From: Picochlorum sp. 'celeri'
Lineage: Eukaryota > Chlorophyta > Trebouxiophyceae
Direction of reading: 5' to 3'
NCBI GenBank assembly: GCA_010909725.1
Contig: JAACMV010000027.1
Span: forward strand, 372,001-436,000
Length of the DNA: 64,000 bases
The notes under the pieces are model-generated. The model worked only from the letters and a program-made list of their open reading frames with translations. It had not been told where the DNA came from and searched no databases. This document shows, one piece after another, positions 19,645 through 30,800 of this stretch (its first letter is position 1; each line of letters opens with the position of its first letter). The translations under genes were made by a program, and so were the position numbers.

Positions 19645-22600
19645 ATGGAGGAAGAAAAGCGTACTCTGACGTTTCATAGACCAGGTGGTGATGATTCGAA
19701 TCCACCAACAGGTACTGCGTCACAGCAGTTGTGGCGTTCGGTCGGTGGAGGAGGAGGAGGAAGTCATACCCTCAAGGTGAAGATGGTGGAGTGTGTGTCT
19801 CAGGTGGATGAGGCATATGGGGATGCTCGATTCGAGCCTTTGACACGTGCGTTGGAGATATTGGGGTCTATTAATGCTGAGCAGGAATTAGAGGTGTTGC
19901 GTGAGCAATGGAGGGATGTGGATGGAATGGTGGATGCGGTTGTTGAGGTGCATCATGAAGGGTTTAATACATCCCTACAGAATTATTCAAAGATTATTCA
20001 GTTGTTGGCAGAGGCGCAGCATTATATGCATGCCGTTCGGAAGAATTTGACGCTGGCTCAAGATAATATGAATGTGGATTCTAGGAATTTGTTAGAGGCG
20101 TATCACAAGCATGCCGTGGCATCAGAGATGGGTAAAATGATGCAACAGGTGCAGGCCATGTGTCAATCACTGGAACAGGTGGATGTGTTGGATAGGGATG
20201 GGGATTGGAATGCAGCGGTGAAGGTGTTACTTGAGACGAGTAATGTGTTGGCGAGAGAGGAGATCATAGCGATTCCCGCCGTGAAAGGTATGGTTCCCAA
20301 AGTGCGGCAGAGAGCTGGTGCGCTGCTGACGCGAATCTTGCGGCATGTGGAAGGGCAGGCGTTTCGGGGAGTTGGTGCGATAGGGTTTTCTAGTGCATGG
20401 CATCAGACACATGTGTCGAGAAGGCGGAAAAGTAGGATTTCTAGAGGAAGTGGATTTTTTGGATCTGGGAGTGGCACTGGTATGAGGTTTATCAAGTTTC
20501 ATTCGATTGTGGAAGATTTGCAGGCGCTGGATGGCAAGCTCCGCCATGCACGGAGTCCAAGTGTTCCGATTGAAGGGCATGTGGTGGACTCTGGTTTTGG
20601 AACAAGTACATCATCGATAACGTGCATAGCCCAGTTGGGAGGCGTGTCAAAGGCGCTGAACTCTGTCAGGGCAATCTCAAGGCAAAAAATACGGGATGCC
20701 ATTGTGCAGGTGGTGAATCAGAACATGTCAGGTCATGGTGTGAGTTCATCTGCTGTGAGTTCGGATAAGGCAAAGTTGTTGTTGCAGAAAATTTTGATGA
20801 GATGTGAGTCGATTTTCCGTAGCGTGACTAAATACATTCAGCACCTGATACGAGCAAGAGTTTCTGCTCCGTCTGCTGGTCTGGCATTGTTGTCTGATGG
20901 GGAAGATGCGGATGCTGCGTACTTTGATGGACAACCTGGAAAGGTTGTGGCTGCTAGGGAAATTAAGATACTGTGGGACAATATGCAGCATGAATTGCTT
21001 CATGTTGTAGCAGCGGTTCTAGGTCTCAGTGTTCCTCAGAATGAGATGGATTCTGATGGGTTGTTCATCGACATGTACTGGCACAATTCCAAGGATGTAG
21101 ATGCTGTATCTCCATCATATGTAAGTAGGAGGAGGAGCACTGACACGAGAAGGACAACGCTGAAATACTCTCTGGAGGAACAGTTGTCAGAGATGTCTGA
21201 GGAGATGGCATCCAAAGCAAAGACTGAAGGGTTTTCTCTTCTTGAACTGGAACACCTCGTGAAGAATGCGATCGGCGAGGAGCATTGTGTTGTATCATCT
21301 GCTCCTTGTATTACTAATCCAATACATGCATTCGTGACAAAGTGCGGTAAAATTTTGGACGAGGTCAAGAGGGAAAAGGAAAAGTTTGATGAGCAGCCAA
21401 AGCAGGGAAAGTCTAGTCCTGGACTGTTGCATTCGCTGTATCCTAGAACGTCTCAGAATGAGAAGAGTGCTGAACCTAGTGTGCATATCTTATCATCGTA
21501 CATTGTTGAAATTCTGCGGTCGGACTTTGTGCCCAGCGTGTATGCAAACTGTGGTCACAGAACCCAGGAACTTCTATCTGGTTTGGACAATATACTGACA
21601 TATGCACGTATTCATGATACAAAATCTACTTCGATTCTACCTGCGGCCGAAACAACAGTAAATTTGATAGGTGATATGCTGAAATGGTCTTCATTGGCGT
21701 CTATTGTTGCCCCCAATATCACTGGGGTACTTGGCAACTGCTTGGGAAAAATAGTCGATTCGTTGCAATCTCATGCAAATGGCGTGTGCCAAGATAGTCT
21801 AGCATTCCGACTGTCTCAAGATGTCAATGTGGTGCATCTCATGGCTCAGGAACCTATTGCAACCCTTGTGGGAGGGCCTGAGTGGTTTGCAAGTGCAAAA
21901 AGTGATGCAATGGAGTCATTCCTGACATCTGCTATTGCAACTGGCTTTGCCCAAGGAAAGACCGCATTGCCAAAATCTCTGGTAGATGTATTTTTGAACG
22001 CAAGGCCTTTATTGAAGGAATCTCTGATCCTTCAGCAGACTGCTGACATGAAATCTATTGTGTCAATCGCTCTTCTTGGGAACAGTGCCGACTACATTGC
22101 AGATGGGATCTACGAGACTGTAGGGTCATTTGTGCACACAATAAGTCCAGGGAAGATTTCTGGGGACATTTCAAAGACTACTACTGATGTATCCTCAGGT
22201 AATCGACAAGGTGACGTGTCCATTGATCATGAGCTTGTCGTAGGCCTGCTGCACATTGCAGATCGATTCAGATCCATCTCAGGCATGTGCACGAGAACAT
22301 TGCGAATCGAAGCCATGCTTCACGTGCTATATGCGATGCAAGATATTTTCAATCCCTCTCAAAAAGTATTCGATGAACGCATCGCCATGATGGCACCCAA
22401 ACTAGCCTCTATGGATGAAGTGTTGGCTGGATATCTCCTTCCAACCCGCAGGGAATATATTTTTGCCCCACTCCCTGGATTTTGTATGAAGTTGGCTGTT
22501 TTCCAATTAATAGAGATTGAAAAGTTGGACTCATCTACAGCATCGTCGATCTGTCGAGCTCTCACGGGCGTGGAGCCAGTCCTCGGTTCCCTTGGGCTAC

Positions 22601-22791
22601 ACTCTCAACAGGCATCAAAGAGCACTCCAATGCAGTCAGTCACGGGCATCAAGCCGCTCCATCTTGCGAAAAAGTACTTCTCTCTCGCAGTAGGGGGTGT
22701 TGAGAATATAGGGAAAGCTCTGGACGAGGAAAAAGCGCAGGGGCGTTTGACACACGACGAGTGGCTTGTGCTGAGCACAATACAAGCATGA
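19645..22791 (+). CDS. SEC8: exocyst complex subunit SEC8
   Basis: 1048 aa, no intron in 3.1 kb. The N-terminus has the conserved Sec8 block: ARFEPLTRALEILGSINAEQ, EVHHEGFNTSLQNYSKI and a predicted coiled coil (LLAEAQHYMHAVRKNLTLAQ), matching the Sec8/EXOC4 N-terminal domain. The middle and C-terminal helical bundles are divergent but colinear, ending in LALDEEKAQGRLTHDEW-like sequence. SEC8 sits in the octameric exocyst that tethers secretory vesicles to the plasma membrane. A Gly run (GGGGGG) near residue 35 is the only oddity. Convergent with the malic enzyme gene (110-nt gap). Confidence 0.9.
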   Translation: MEEEKRTLTFHRPGGDDSNPPTGTASQQLWRSVGGGGGGSHTLKVKMVECVSQVDEAYGDARFEPLTRALEILGSINAEQELEVLREQWRDVDGMVDAVVEVHHEGFNTSLQNYSKIIQLLAEAQHYMHAVRKNLTLAQDNMNVDSRNLLEAYHKHAVASEMGKMMQQVQAMCQSLEQVDVLDRDGDWNAAVKVLLETSNVLAREEIIAIPAVKGMVPKVRQRAGALLTRILRHVEGQAFRGVGAIGFSSAWHQTHVSRRRKSRISRGSGFFGSGSGTGMRFIKFHSIVEDLQALDGKLRHARSPSVPIEGHVVDSGFGTSTSSITCIAQLGGVSKALNSVRAISRQKIRDAIVQVVNQNMSGHGVSSSAVSSDKAKLLLQKILMRCESIFRSVTKYIQHLIRARVSAPSAGLALLSDGEDADAAYFDGQPGKVVAAREIKILWDNMQHELLHVVAAVLGLSVPQNEMDSDGLFIDMYWHNSKDVDAVSPSYVSRRRSTDTRRTTLKYSLEEQLSEMSEEMASKAKTEGFSLLELEHLVKNAIGEEHCVVSSAPCITNPIHAFVTKCGKILDEVKREKEKFDEQPKQGKSSPGLLHSLYPRTSQNEKSAEPSVHILSSYIVEILRSDFVPSVYANCGHRTQELLSGLDNILTYARIHDTKSTSILPAAETTVNLIGDMLKWSSLASIVAPNITGVLGNCLGKIVDSLQSHANGVCQDSLAFRLSQDVNVVHLMAQEPIATLVGGPEWFASAKSDAMESFLTSAIATGFAQGKTALPKSLVDVFLNARPLLKESLILQQTADMKSIVSIALLGNSADYIADGIYETVGSFVHTISPGKISGDISKTTTDVSSGNRQGDVSIDHELVVGLLHIADRFRSISGMCTRTLRIEAMLHVLYAMQDIFNPSQKVFDERIAMMAPKLASMDEVLAGYLLPTRREYIFAPLPGFCMKLAVFQLIEIEKLDSSTASSICRALTGVEPVLGSLGLHSQQASKSTPMQSVTGIKPLHLAKKYFSLAVGGVENIGKALDEEKAQGRLTHDEWLVLSTIQA

Positions 22792-22901
22792 GGAGGCAAG
22801 ACATGATACCTCATCAAACGCGTGCATATATATATTACACTATAATGAAATGATATAGTAGTAGTTTGAACCTTAAAAGAAAGAAAAAAAAGCAAAATCG
22901 A

Positions 22902-24653
22902 TCAAAGCCTTGAACCTGCATGAAGTCCACCGCACTCTTTGGAGGAAGACGATGTGGTAAACATGCTTTTGGATGCATACACTCGCCACTTTTCAACATC
23001 ATCCCCACCACTCACATGACGTGTCACGTCATCAAAATCTTCCGGTTTCTTTCCCACACCAGTGGCACACATGTCTGAAGCAACCATTGCCATGAGATCA
23101 GCTGACACTGTCCGAATGCAGGAAAATCTTGGAAACAGCATGCCAGTCTTCAATTCATCAGCTGTTGCCATGAGTGACAAAGCCTTTGCAGCCATCAGAA
23201 AAGCTTCATCAGAAATTTCCTTGGCTTTACAGAGGGATGCTGCATGCCCAAGCGCTGGGAAAATATAGGCATTGTTTGATTGTGCCGGTGAATATGTGGC
23301 GCCATCAGCACCAACCAAGGGTGAAAAGGGGCTTCCACTTGCAAACAAGACCCTTCCCTTGGTCGCAGCATACGCCTCTTCGAATGTGCATTCGGATTTC
23401 GAGGTTGGATTCGACAGAGGGAATATTATTGGCCGCTCATTTATCTGAGCCATCATCTCCATCACCTCCATTGTAAAGGACCCAGGCTGTGTTGACACGC
23501 CAATGATTGCCGTGGGCTTGACAAGCTCAACAGCCTCAATCAACGACGAACAAGGTGCTAAATCATGTGCAAACGGCTTTTTATGATCCTGCAACGAATC
23601 ATATCTGCTCTTGGTGATCAAACCCTTGCTGTCAATAAAGAAGCAATGTCTCCGTCCCTCCTCCATTGAAACCCCATGCCACACATGCAAACCCTTTGCA
23701 ATCAACTCTCCGATTCCAGCTCCTGCCTCACCAGCACCAAGGAAGAGCACACGCTGGTCCATCAAACTCTTCCCTGTCACACGCAAGGCTGAAAGCAAAC
23801 CAGACAGCGTAATCGATGCAGTGCCCTGGATATCATCATTGAAGCAACACATGTTGTGTCTGTATTCCTGCAAAAGATCAAAGGCCATATGATTGGCAAA
23901 ATCTTCAAATTGAAGAACAATATGGGTCCTCCACGCCTTCAAAGCCTGGATAAAATCTTCAATAAATGCGTGATACGCATCTCCAACAAGTCTCTGCTGC
24001 TTCATCCCAAAATACTCTTCATCATTCAAAAGATCTTCATTATTCGTTCCAACATCCAAACACACTGGCAATACACGCCGCGGCGACACCCCAGCAGCAG
24101 CAGTGTACAACAACGATTTGCCCTCTGAAATCCCCATACCACCCACTCCCAAATCCCCAAGCCCCAAAATCCGCTCCCCATCGGTCACAACCACCACTTG
24201 AATCTCATCAGCATCATACAAATCCCCACGTATATGCTTCAGCTTCTCCAAAATAACATCCCTCCGCGTCATCCCACGTGCCTCAGCACGCAAGTGACAA
24301 TCAGCACGCACATACACACCATAGGTTGGTATGGGCAGCCTGTGATACTTTTGACATGCCTCACCCACCGTAGGTGTGTACAAGTATGGCAACAGTTCCT
24401 GACAGTACTTGATCAAAGCATCATAGAACACTGTGGGATTGTTCTTTTGCTCCATCCTCAGGTACAAGTATGTCGAAATGTCCTTGTCCTGATTCCCTCG
24501 CGTCCTCTGAATCTCCCTCACATGTTCAAGAAGACCCTCAGCAGAGTCGACAGGACCAAGGGATGGCATTTTCAGTTCAGATACAGCCTCAGTTTTCCTT
24601 AATTCTTCCTCTGTCTTCGTCAGAGACTGAGAACAACGGACACTTGCTCTCAT
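22902..24653 (-). CDS. malic enzyme (NAD(P)-dependent, decarboxylating)
   Basis: 583 aa, single exon. It oxidatively decarboxylates malate to pyruvate and CO2. Conserved blocks are YTPTVGEACQKYHRL, VVVTDGERILGLGDLG, GVGGMGISEGKSLLYTAAAG (catalytic Lys), VLQFEDFANHMAF (metal-binding E-D), FNDDIQGTASITLSG (metal Asp) and the Rossmann FLGAGEAGAGIGELIA, followed by FPLSNPTSKSECTFEEAYA. The length is normal for the family. The N-terminus is short and basic (MRASVRCSQS); it could be a weak mitochondrial signal or the enzyme may be cytosolic. NAD versus NADP preference was not resolved. Confidence 0.95.
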   Translation of the reverse strand: MRASVRCSQSLTKTEEELRKTEAVSELKMPSLGPVDSAEGLLEHVREIQRTRGNQDKDISTYLYLRMEQKNNPTVFYDALIKYCQELLPYLYTPTVGEACQKYHRLPIPTYGVYVRADCHLRAEARGMTRRDVILEKLKHIRGDLYDADEIQVVVVTDGERILGLGDLGVGGMGISEGKSLLYTAAAGVSPRRVLPVCLDVGTNNEDLLNDEEYFGMKQQRLVGDAYHAFIEDFIQALKAWRTHIVLQFEDFANHMAFDLLQEYRHNMCCFNDDIQGTASITLSGLLSALRVTGKSLMDQRVLFLGAGEAGAGIGELIAKGLHVWHGVSMEEGRRHCFFIDSKGLITKSRYDSLQDHKKPFAHDLAPCSSLIEAVELVKPTAIIGVSTQPGSFTMEVMEMMAQINERPIIFPLSNPTSKSECTFEEAYAATKGRVLFASGSPFSPLVGADGATYSPAQSNNAYIFPALGHAASLCKAKEISDEAFLMAAKALSLMATADELKTGMLFPRFSCIRTVSADLMAMVASDMCATGVGKKPEDFDDVTRHVSGGDDVEKWRVYASKSMFTTSSSSKECGGLHAGSRL

Positions 24654-25277
24654 GTTGAAGATTGGAATTAATCAGAATGGAGTCTTCTCTCAACACACAG
24701 AGTTGATCTGATTCCCCATTCACATATGAAATACAAATACGAGGGTAAATTATTGAATCACAGAATCAACCTAGTCGATTGAACGGTTGAATTACGAAAT
24801 TCGATTGTCCGACGACACGCCCTCGTCTCTCTCTTGGTTGCATGGCCCATGGGGGTGTCTTGTTTTTAAATACTCTATTCAAGAAACTTTGGACGCCAGA
24901 TCTGGACATGTCTGGTTCTTGTTGTTTTGTTGGACACACCTGCGTCGACTGATCCATATTTTTTGTTTTTATTTACTGGTAGACTCGCACGGTCAGCCTG
25001 TCGAAACGATCCGGGGAGTTTTGGGACAGTTTTTGTCGAGTCAATCAATCACGCCACCGTTGGACTTTTGATTGACGCGGTATTGTCCAAAGGGCGATAT
25101 TCTTGTGATAAATATTTGTATGAATATAGTATTCAACAGGGAAACCGGATACTAGATCGATTGTGTTGATTTGGGATTGACCCTCCGTCGAGCGTAACGG
25201 TCCTAGGAGGGTTCTCAGTGGGCATTTTCATCAGTGTGCAGCCGAGGTAGCGTGTTCCTTTGCTTTTGGAGTAATAC
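24654..25277. promoter_or_regulatory. divergent intergenic region between malic enzyme and ARM-BTB gene
   Basis: The longest divergent spacer. An 80-codon open stretch (24927-25169) has no recognisable protein features and was not called. Probably promoters plus leader of the ARM-BTB gene. Confidence 0.35.
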
Positions 25278-27641
25278 ATGTCTCGTCGACAAAGTCGACG
25301 TGGGGAATCTGAACGAGAAGTAGATACGCGAGTGGCTCGGCAAGAACAGGCTCCATCGTCTGCTGAGGGGAGTGGTACACGGGAATGCACTCAATTGAAT
25401 GGTCAACGCGAGACGGCCGCGGGTGTTAAGAGAAAAAAAGGGGGAATAGATATGGTACGAGTAGATGATACGATGGATGTGGAAGTAGCAAGGAATGGGG
25501 GCGAGGCGAATGATGACTTGGGATCAAAGGATAAGAGCAAGGCTGGGATTGCCAAGCGGGCCAAAAAGGTGGTGGAGGGTTTGTCCGCGATATTTGATAA
25601 TGGAGTGTCACGGAATATGGAAGATGTTATTGTGGAGAATATGGTTTGTGTGAGGCGGTACGTGAAGCATGTGCTGGATATGTGTAAGATGGAGACGCAC
25701 TTGGATGTAGTGGCAGAGTCTGGTGCGGTAGAGCTGGTGATTCGGGTGATGCGGGTGATTAATAAGAATCCCGTCGAGCGACAAACCGTACAGGGATTTG
25801 AAGAGTTGGAGAGAGATGTTGGGTTTGTTCTTGGCCTCATGGCGATCAAAGTGGAGCATCAACAGGCTATATGTGATGCTGGGGCTCTCCCAACACTCGT
25901 TGGTATTGTGAGGAGGTACAGTGAGTTTGACAGAGCTGAGCTCATTGGGTTGAGTGCACAGACGTGTCGAAGAGCATCAGATGCGATAACAAATTTAGCG
26001 CACGAGAATAATGGCGTCAAGAACATGGTCCGTGAAGAGGATGGTGTTCGTCCTTTGGTGTATTTGCTTGAATCAAATGATCCAAAAGTTCAGCGCGCGG
26101 TTGCTGGTACGTTGAGAACTCTGGCGTTTAAGAATGAGGAAAATAAGGATTTGATTGTGCATTTGAATGCATTGCCTTTATTGGTACAAATGTTACGGTC
26201 AGATGACAGTTCTATTCATTATGAGGCAGTTGGGGTGATTGGAAATCTAGTCCACTCATCACAGCACATTAAGATCAAGGTATTAAATGAAGGAGCTCTT
26301 CAACCAGTCATCGACTTATTATCTTCACCATGTCCGGATTCTCAGAGAGAAGCGGCATTGCTGCTGGGGCAATTTGCTACTGTGGAATCAGACTTCAAGT
26401 GCAGGATTGCCCAGAGAGGAGCAGTCCCACCGTTAATAGCGATGCTTTCGAATCGGGATTGTCAGCTGAAAGAGATGGCAGCTTTTGCGTTGGGAAGACT
26501 GGCGCAAAATAAAGACAACCAAGCAGGCATTGTTGCCATGGGTGGGTTGAAACCTCTGCTTTCATTGCTGGATTCAGAACAACCAAATCTGCAGCATAAT
26601 GCAGCCTTTGCGTTATATGGGCTCTCTGAGAATGAGGATAATTTGATTCATTTCATTCGAGATGGAGCAATCCAGATTATCCAGGAGTGTGATTTAGGAC
26701 CCCAGGCATCAAGAGATTGCGTGCAGAAGATGACACGGCGACTCCAGGACAAACTGACCGGAGATGTCCTGCCGCAACTTTTGTACGTATTCAAAGGTAG
26801 TCAGAGAGAACGGGGTACGATAGCAATTAACCTCGGTCTTTTATTATGCGCTATTGAGCCACCCCTTCCAGGACCAATATCAGTCACAAGCAAACTTGTC
26901 AAAAAGGGTGTGCACAAGGCATTAGCAGACATTGTCTGTGAGGTGAGTGTCCCTGAAGACAAGCATGTATTAGCTTCCAGGGCTCTAGCAAATGTTGCAC
27001 ACTATTCGGGCATTACTGTGCCAAGGCAGATTAATGGCATCCAGCCACCAGAGCCAGATGTATTTTTGGGCGAGCAATATTTGAACAAGAAGGCACTATC
27101 TGATGTCATCTTCCTCGTCGAAGGAAAGGAATTTTATGCCCATAAAATCGCTCTTCAAGCAGGATCTGAAGTATTCAAGTCTATGTTTGAAGGAGACTAT
27201 AAAGAAAAGGAAGCAGATTCCATCCCAATCCCAAATATCCGTTGGCCAGTTTTTGAAGCCATGATGCGCTGCCTGTACACTGGCACTGTAGAAGTGAAAC
27301 CAGACATTGCACAGGAGCTCTTGGAAGCAGCAGATCAGTACATGATTGAAAATCTAAAGAGCCTATGCCAAGTGGCCATCACAGAGGAACTCACATCTGA
27401 GAATGTCTCGGCTGCATTTGACCTCGCAGAGGCATATGATGCACCAGAGCTGGCAACAGCATGTGTCGTCTTCTGCCTCGAAGGCTATGCTGCTGCACTC
27501 TATGAGAACAGAAGATCGTACAACAAACTTATCCAAAGAATGACAAAGCGCTTGGTCCAGTTGTTAGAATCGTATGTGGAAGATCGTTTGGAATCTCAGG
27601 ATACATCAGAGGATGATGATTTGGAACTCATGCAAGATTGA
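25278..27641 (+). CDS. armadillo-repeat BTB protein (ARIA/ABAP1-like)
   Basis: 787 aa, no intron. A charged N-terminus (~1-95) is followed by a long run of armadillo repeats (~100-520; e.g. AVAGTLRTLAFKNEENKDLI, AAFALGRLAQNKDNQAGIVA, AAFALYGLSENEDNLIHFIR). A C-terminal BTB/POZ domain follows (~605-715: LSDVIFLVEGKEFYAHKIAL, FKSMFEGDYKEKE, MMRCLYTGTVEV) with a BACK-like helix segment. The order matches plant ARIA (ABF2 partner in abscisic-acid signalling) and ABAP1 (replication licensing). BTB proteins of this kind recruit substrates to CUL3 ligases. Which of the plant roles applies is not decidable here. It is somewhat longer than ARIA because of the charged N-terminus. Confidence 0.9.
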   Translation: MSRRQSRRGESEREVDTRVARQEQAPSSAEGSGTRECTQLNGQRETAAGVKRKKGGIDMVRVDDTMDVEVARNGGEANDDLGSKDKSKAGIAKRAKKVVEGLSAIFDNGVSRNMEDVIVENMVCVRRYVKHVLDMCKMETHLDVVAESGAVELVIRVMRVINKNPVERQTVQGFEELERDVGFVLGLMAIKVEHQQAICDAGALPTLVGIVRRYSEFDRAELIGLSAQTCRRASDAITNLAHENNGVKNMVREEDGVRPLVYLLESNDPKVQRAVAGTLRTLAFKNEENKDLIVHLNALPLLVQMLRSDDSSIHYEAVGVIGNLVHSSQHIKIKVLNEGALQPVIDLLSSPCPDSQREAALLLGQFATVESDFKCRIAQRGAVPPLIAMLSNRDCQLKEMAAFALGRLAQNKDNQAGIVAMGGLKPLLSLLDSEQPNLQHNAAFALYGLSENEDNLIHFIRDGAIQIIQECDLGPQASRDCVQKMTRRLQDKLTGDVLPQLLYVFKGSQRERGTIAINLGLLLCAIEPPLPGPISVTSKLVKKGVHKALADIVCEVSVPEDKHVLASRALANVAHYSGITVPRQINGIQPPEPDVFLGEQYLNKKALSDVIFLVEGKEFYAHKIALQAGSEVFKSMFEGDYKEKEADSIPIPNIRWPVFEAMMRCLYTGTVEVKPDIAQELLEAADQYMIENLKSLCQVAITEELTSENVSAAFDLAEAYDAPELATACVVFCLEGYAAALYENRRSYNKLIQRMTKRLVQLLESYVEDRLESQDTSEDDDLELMQD

Positions 27642-27852
27642 GTTTCTTCGTATCCCAACCCTGTTAAAAAAATAAAATTATACTGTTTTAAATCCATGTG
27701 ATTATGATATTATTATCGAATGCCTGTATCTAGCAGGGTTTGGTCCCTCCTTGTCCTGGACAAGCACGAAACAAAGCAACAAAGTTTGGGGTTCTTGGTG
27801 CCAAACGTACGGTGTAGCCTGATGTACACAATGAATTCATTGTAAAATTCGA

Positions 27853-30800
27853 ATGTCGGATCAGGAAACTCGAGTGGGGGGATTGATCCTCGAGAACGCT
27901 CCTGCTGTTGACTTGTATGGGTTGGTCCTTCTCGGTGGCTATATCGCCGCTGTATGCCTTTATCTTCTGTCATGCTGGATAGGGAGAGCATGGAAATCAA
28001 GGAAGACGATGCTCGCGTTAGATAGGGGCAAGTTTCGTTATGCTGCTGCGACTGGCAATCTGCCAGCCATGGTTGCTATCAAGGAGAGGAGCTCCTATTG
28101 GACTGTTGATGCAGATTTGGATGGTTTCACCGCTCTTCACGCAAGTTGCGTACAGGGACAAGTCGGTGCTGTGCTGTGGCTTTGCCAAAATGGAGCAGAT
28201 GTGAATGCTTTCAAGCAAGATGGTTGGAAGTACACAGCGCTGCATTATGCTGCGTCACAGGGAGGGCTTTCAGGCTTTCTCATTGTCAAGATTTTGATTG
28301 CATTTGGGGCAGATTGGAAGATGCAAACATTTGCTGGTAAGGTTTTGTTTTCTTCTCGTTGAATGGATGCATCAATGCCTGCTGATCATTGTATCTGTAC
28401 ATGTTGTGTGTAGGGTATACTGCTGCTCAGATTGCGGCAAATCAAGGGCATGGAAATATTTCGCTTTTTCTTTCAAGTGTTGCTTCTGAACAGGTTACTG
28501 TAGGTCCTGATGACTACAAGGATTGTTATTATGTGAAAGAAGGGACGAATTGGCAACGGATGCGTGGGTCTGTACAACCACTAGCATCAATTGATGAGTA
28601 TATGAAGCGAGCAGATGAAGGTATCGGGTCTCCAGGCACGCGAATCCCCCCAACCTTGAAGACATTTAGAATACTTGCTGTTTTGTACATTATAAGCTCG
28701 GCATGCTATCTTGTTTGGAGGGTTTTGCGATCATTGAACCCTGGTTATTATTATTTTTACAGTATGCCATTTTGGCTTGTCGAGGCAGTCGGTTGGACCC
28801 TTGGACTTTGCTTTATATATTCCCTATTCAATCAGATTGAGAGGCCAGGAAGAGATATTGCGGCTATGCTAGAGCCAGAAAAATACCCTCAGACTGATAT
28901 ATTTATTGTACGATATACAGAGCCGGTTGAAATTTTAGAGGCAACTGTTGTTGCCGCATTGAATTCAGATTTTCCGGGAGAAAAACTCACTGTGTATGTT
29001 TTAGATGATGGAAAGTCGACCGACGTGAAGGACATGACTCGACGGATCAATTATCAGTTGAAATACATGGGGCGCAGAGCAAACCTCAAGTATGTTGCCA
29101 GAGACAAGGTGAAAGGCGTGCCTCATCATGCTAAAGCTGGCAATATCAACAGTTGTTTGCTGACAGCTTCTTCACCAGATACAGATTATATTCTCGTGCT
29201 TGATTGTGATATGATCATTCACCCATCTTTTCTTCGGAGAGCGTTGGGGCATTTTCTGGTCCAGAACAAGGGTGATGAATGGGTGATGAAAGATTTTGCC
29301 GGATTGCTTCAGCTTCCACAGGATTTCTGGAATGTGTCAAATGATGACCCAATGGTACACTGTGCACGGTTCTTTTACGGTCCCATGCTTCAAGGGAGAG
29401 ACGGCGTGGGATGTTGCCCATGCTGTGGCACTGGAGTGATATTCAAGCGCTCCATCTTGGTGTCCATCGGGGGGCAGGCATTCGGTAGTATTACTGAGGA
29501 TTGCAATACAGCCATGTGTTTGCTTGCAGCAGGCTTTGCAAATATGTTTCTGGTCGAAAGACTTGTATATGGAATGGCTCCAGAGGATATTGCTGGAGTC
29601 TTTCAGCAGAGGACACGATGGGCAGTCGGTGCCATGCAGATTCTATACAGAGATAATCCACTACGAAAGGCAGGACTGACCATGGCACAGTCATTTTTAT
29701 TCTTTGAAATTGGCGCTCATCATTACCTTGCAATAGGAACTGTATTTCTTGCCATTGTACCATTACTGTACCCATATGTAGAGATATCACCGGTGACTGT
29801 GGGTAATCTGTGGGAATTTTGTATTGCTTTTGGAGTATTCTTTTCGATAAATCGCTTGATGATGTGGCAAGCTCACAAGGCATGTTCAGCAGGTGGAGAC
29901 CTGGAATTGTGGCGGTACGTTACAGATTGCATTGTATTGGACACTCATGGGGAGTCCGACCTGGTGACACATTTGTCGAATTTGTATACTATCTTTATAA
30001 TTATCACAATTGCAGTGGTGGGCAGATGTGGGTATGGATGGCGCCAAATCACATTAAGTCAATCATCAAAACCTTCATTGGAGAGGTCCATCTTTTCAGA
30101 TTTCTCAAGTTTGAAATTTCATTTGTGGTGACGAAAAAGGACAGCGACAGCACGAAAAGTAGCCTTTCGGAGACGCTGGCGTGTACGTGGCCATTTATTG
30201 CCTACTATGCTGCCACCTTGGGATCAACGGTATTCGTAATTGTGAGGTCTGCCACAGGACTATACTCTTTGTGGGAAATCATCATGCTTGTAACTTCCCT
30301 GCTCTGGTCATTTTTCATTTGCTTGTGTTTATGGCCTCCACTTTCAACGTTGATGCCTAGAGTGGAAACAGAACAGGGATGGAAAATTGCATGGGATGCA
30401 AATATTGATCGCAAGAAATTTGGGGTTGATGAGAAGAATAGGGTTGTTCGTCATCGCAAATCTAGTATCGCTAAGCAGGGCTCCTCGTTCATTGAAATGG
30501 AGGAGGGAAAACGGTACAAAATTGATAAATTGACTGAAAATGTTGTTTCTGTGTTTCGGCCTCATGATGATGATGATGATGATGATCTCGTAAGTCCGTT
30601 TGAAGATGGTGACTGGGATGACGATGCCAGTGATGCAAGTTCTGAGCGCCCAAAGAGATCTGGCATTGGGAGAATGCTTTCATCTGTAGGGAGAATATTT
30701 TCCGATGGCGCCAGAAAGGGGTCAGAATCGCTGTTCCAGCGCTCCTATAGCAGCACAAATATTGGGCGAGTTGCCCTGCCCAGGAAGACTGCAGAAACGC

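Noticed and set aside
24927..25169. 80-codon ORF in the malic enzyme/ARM-BTB spacer
   Set aside because: No ATG in a good position, no similarity or motif; likely leader sequence of the ARM-BTB gene.
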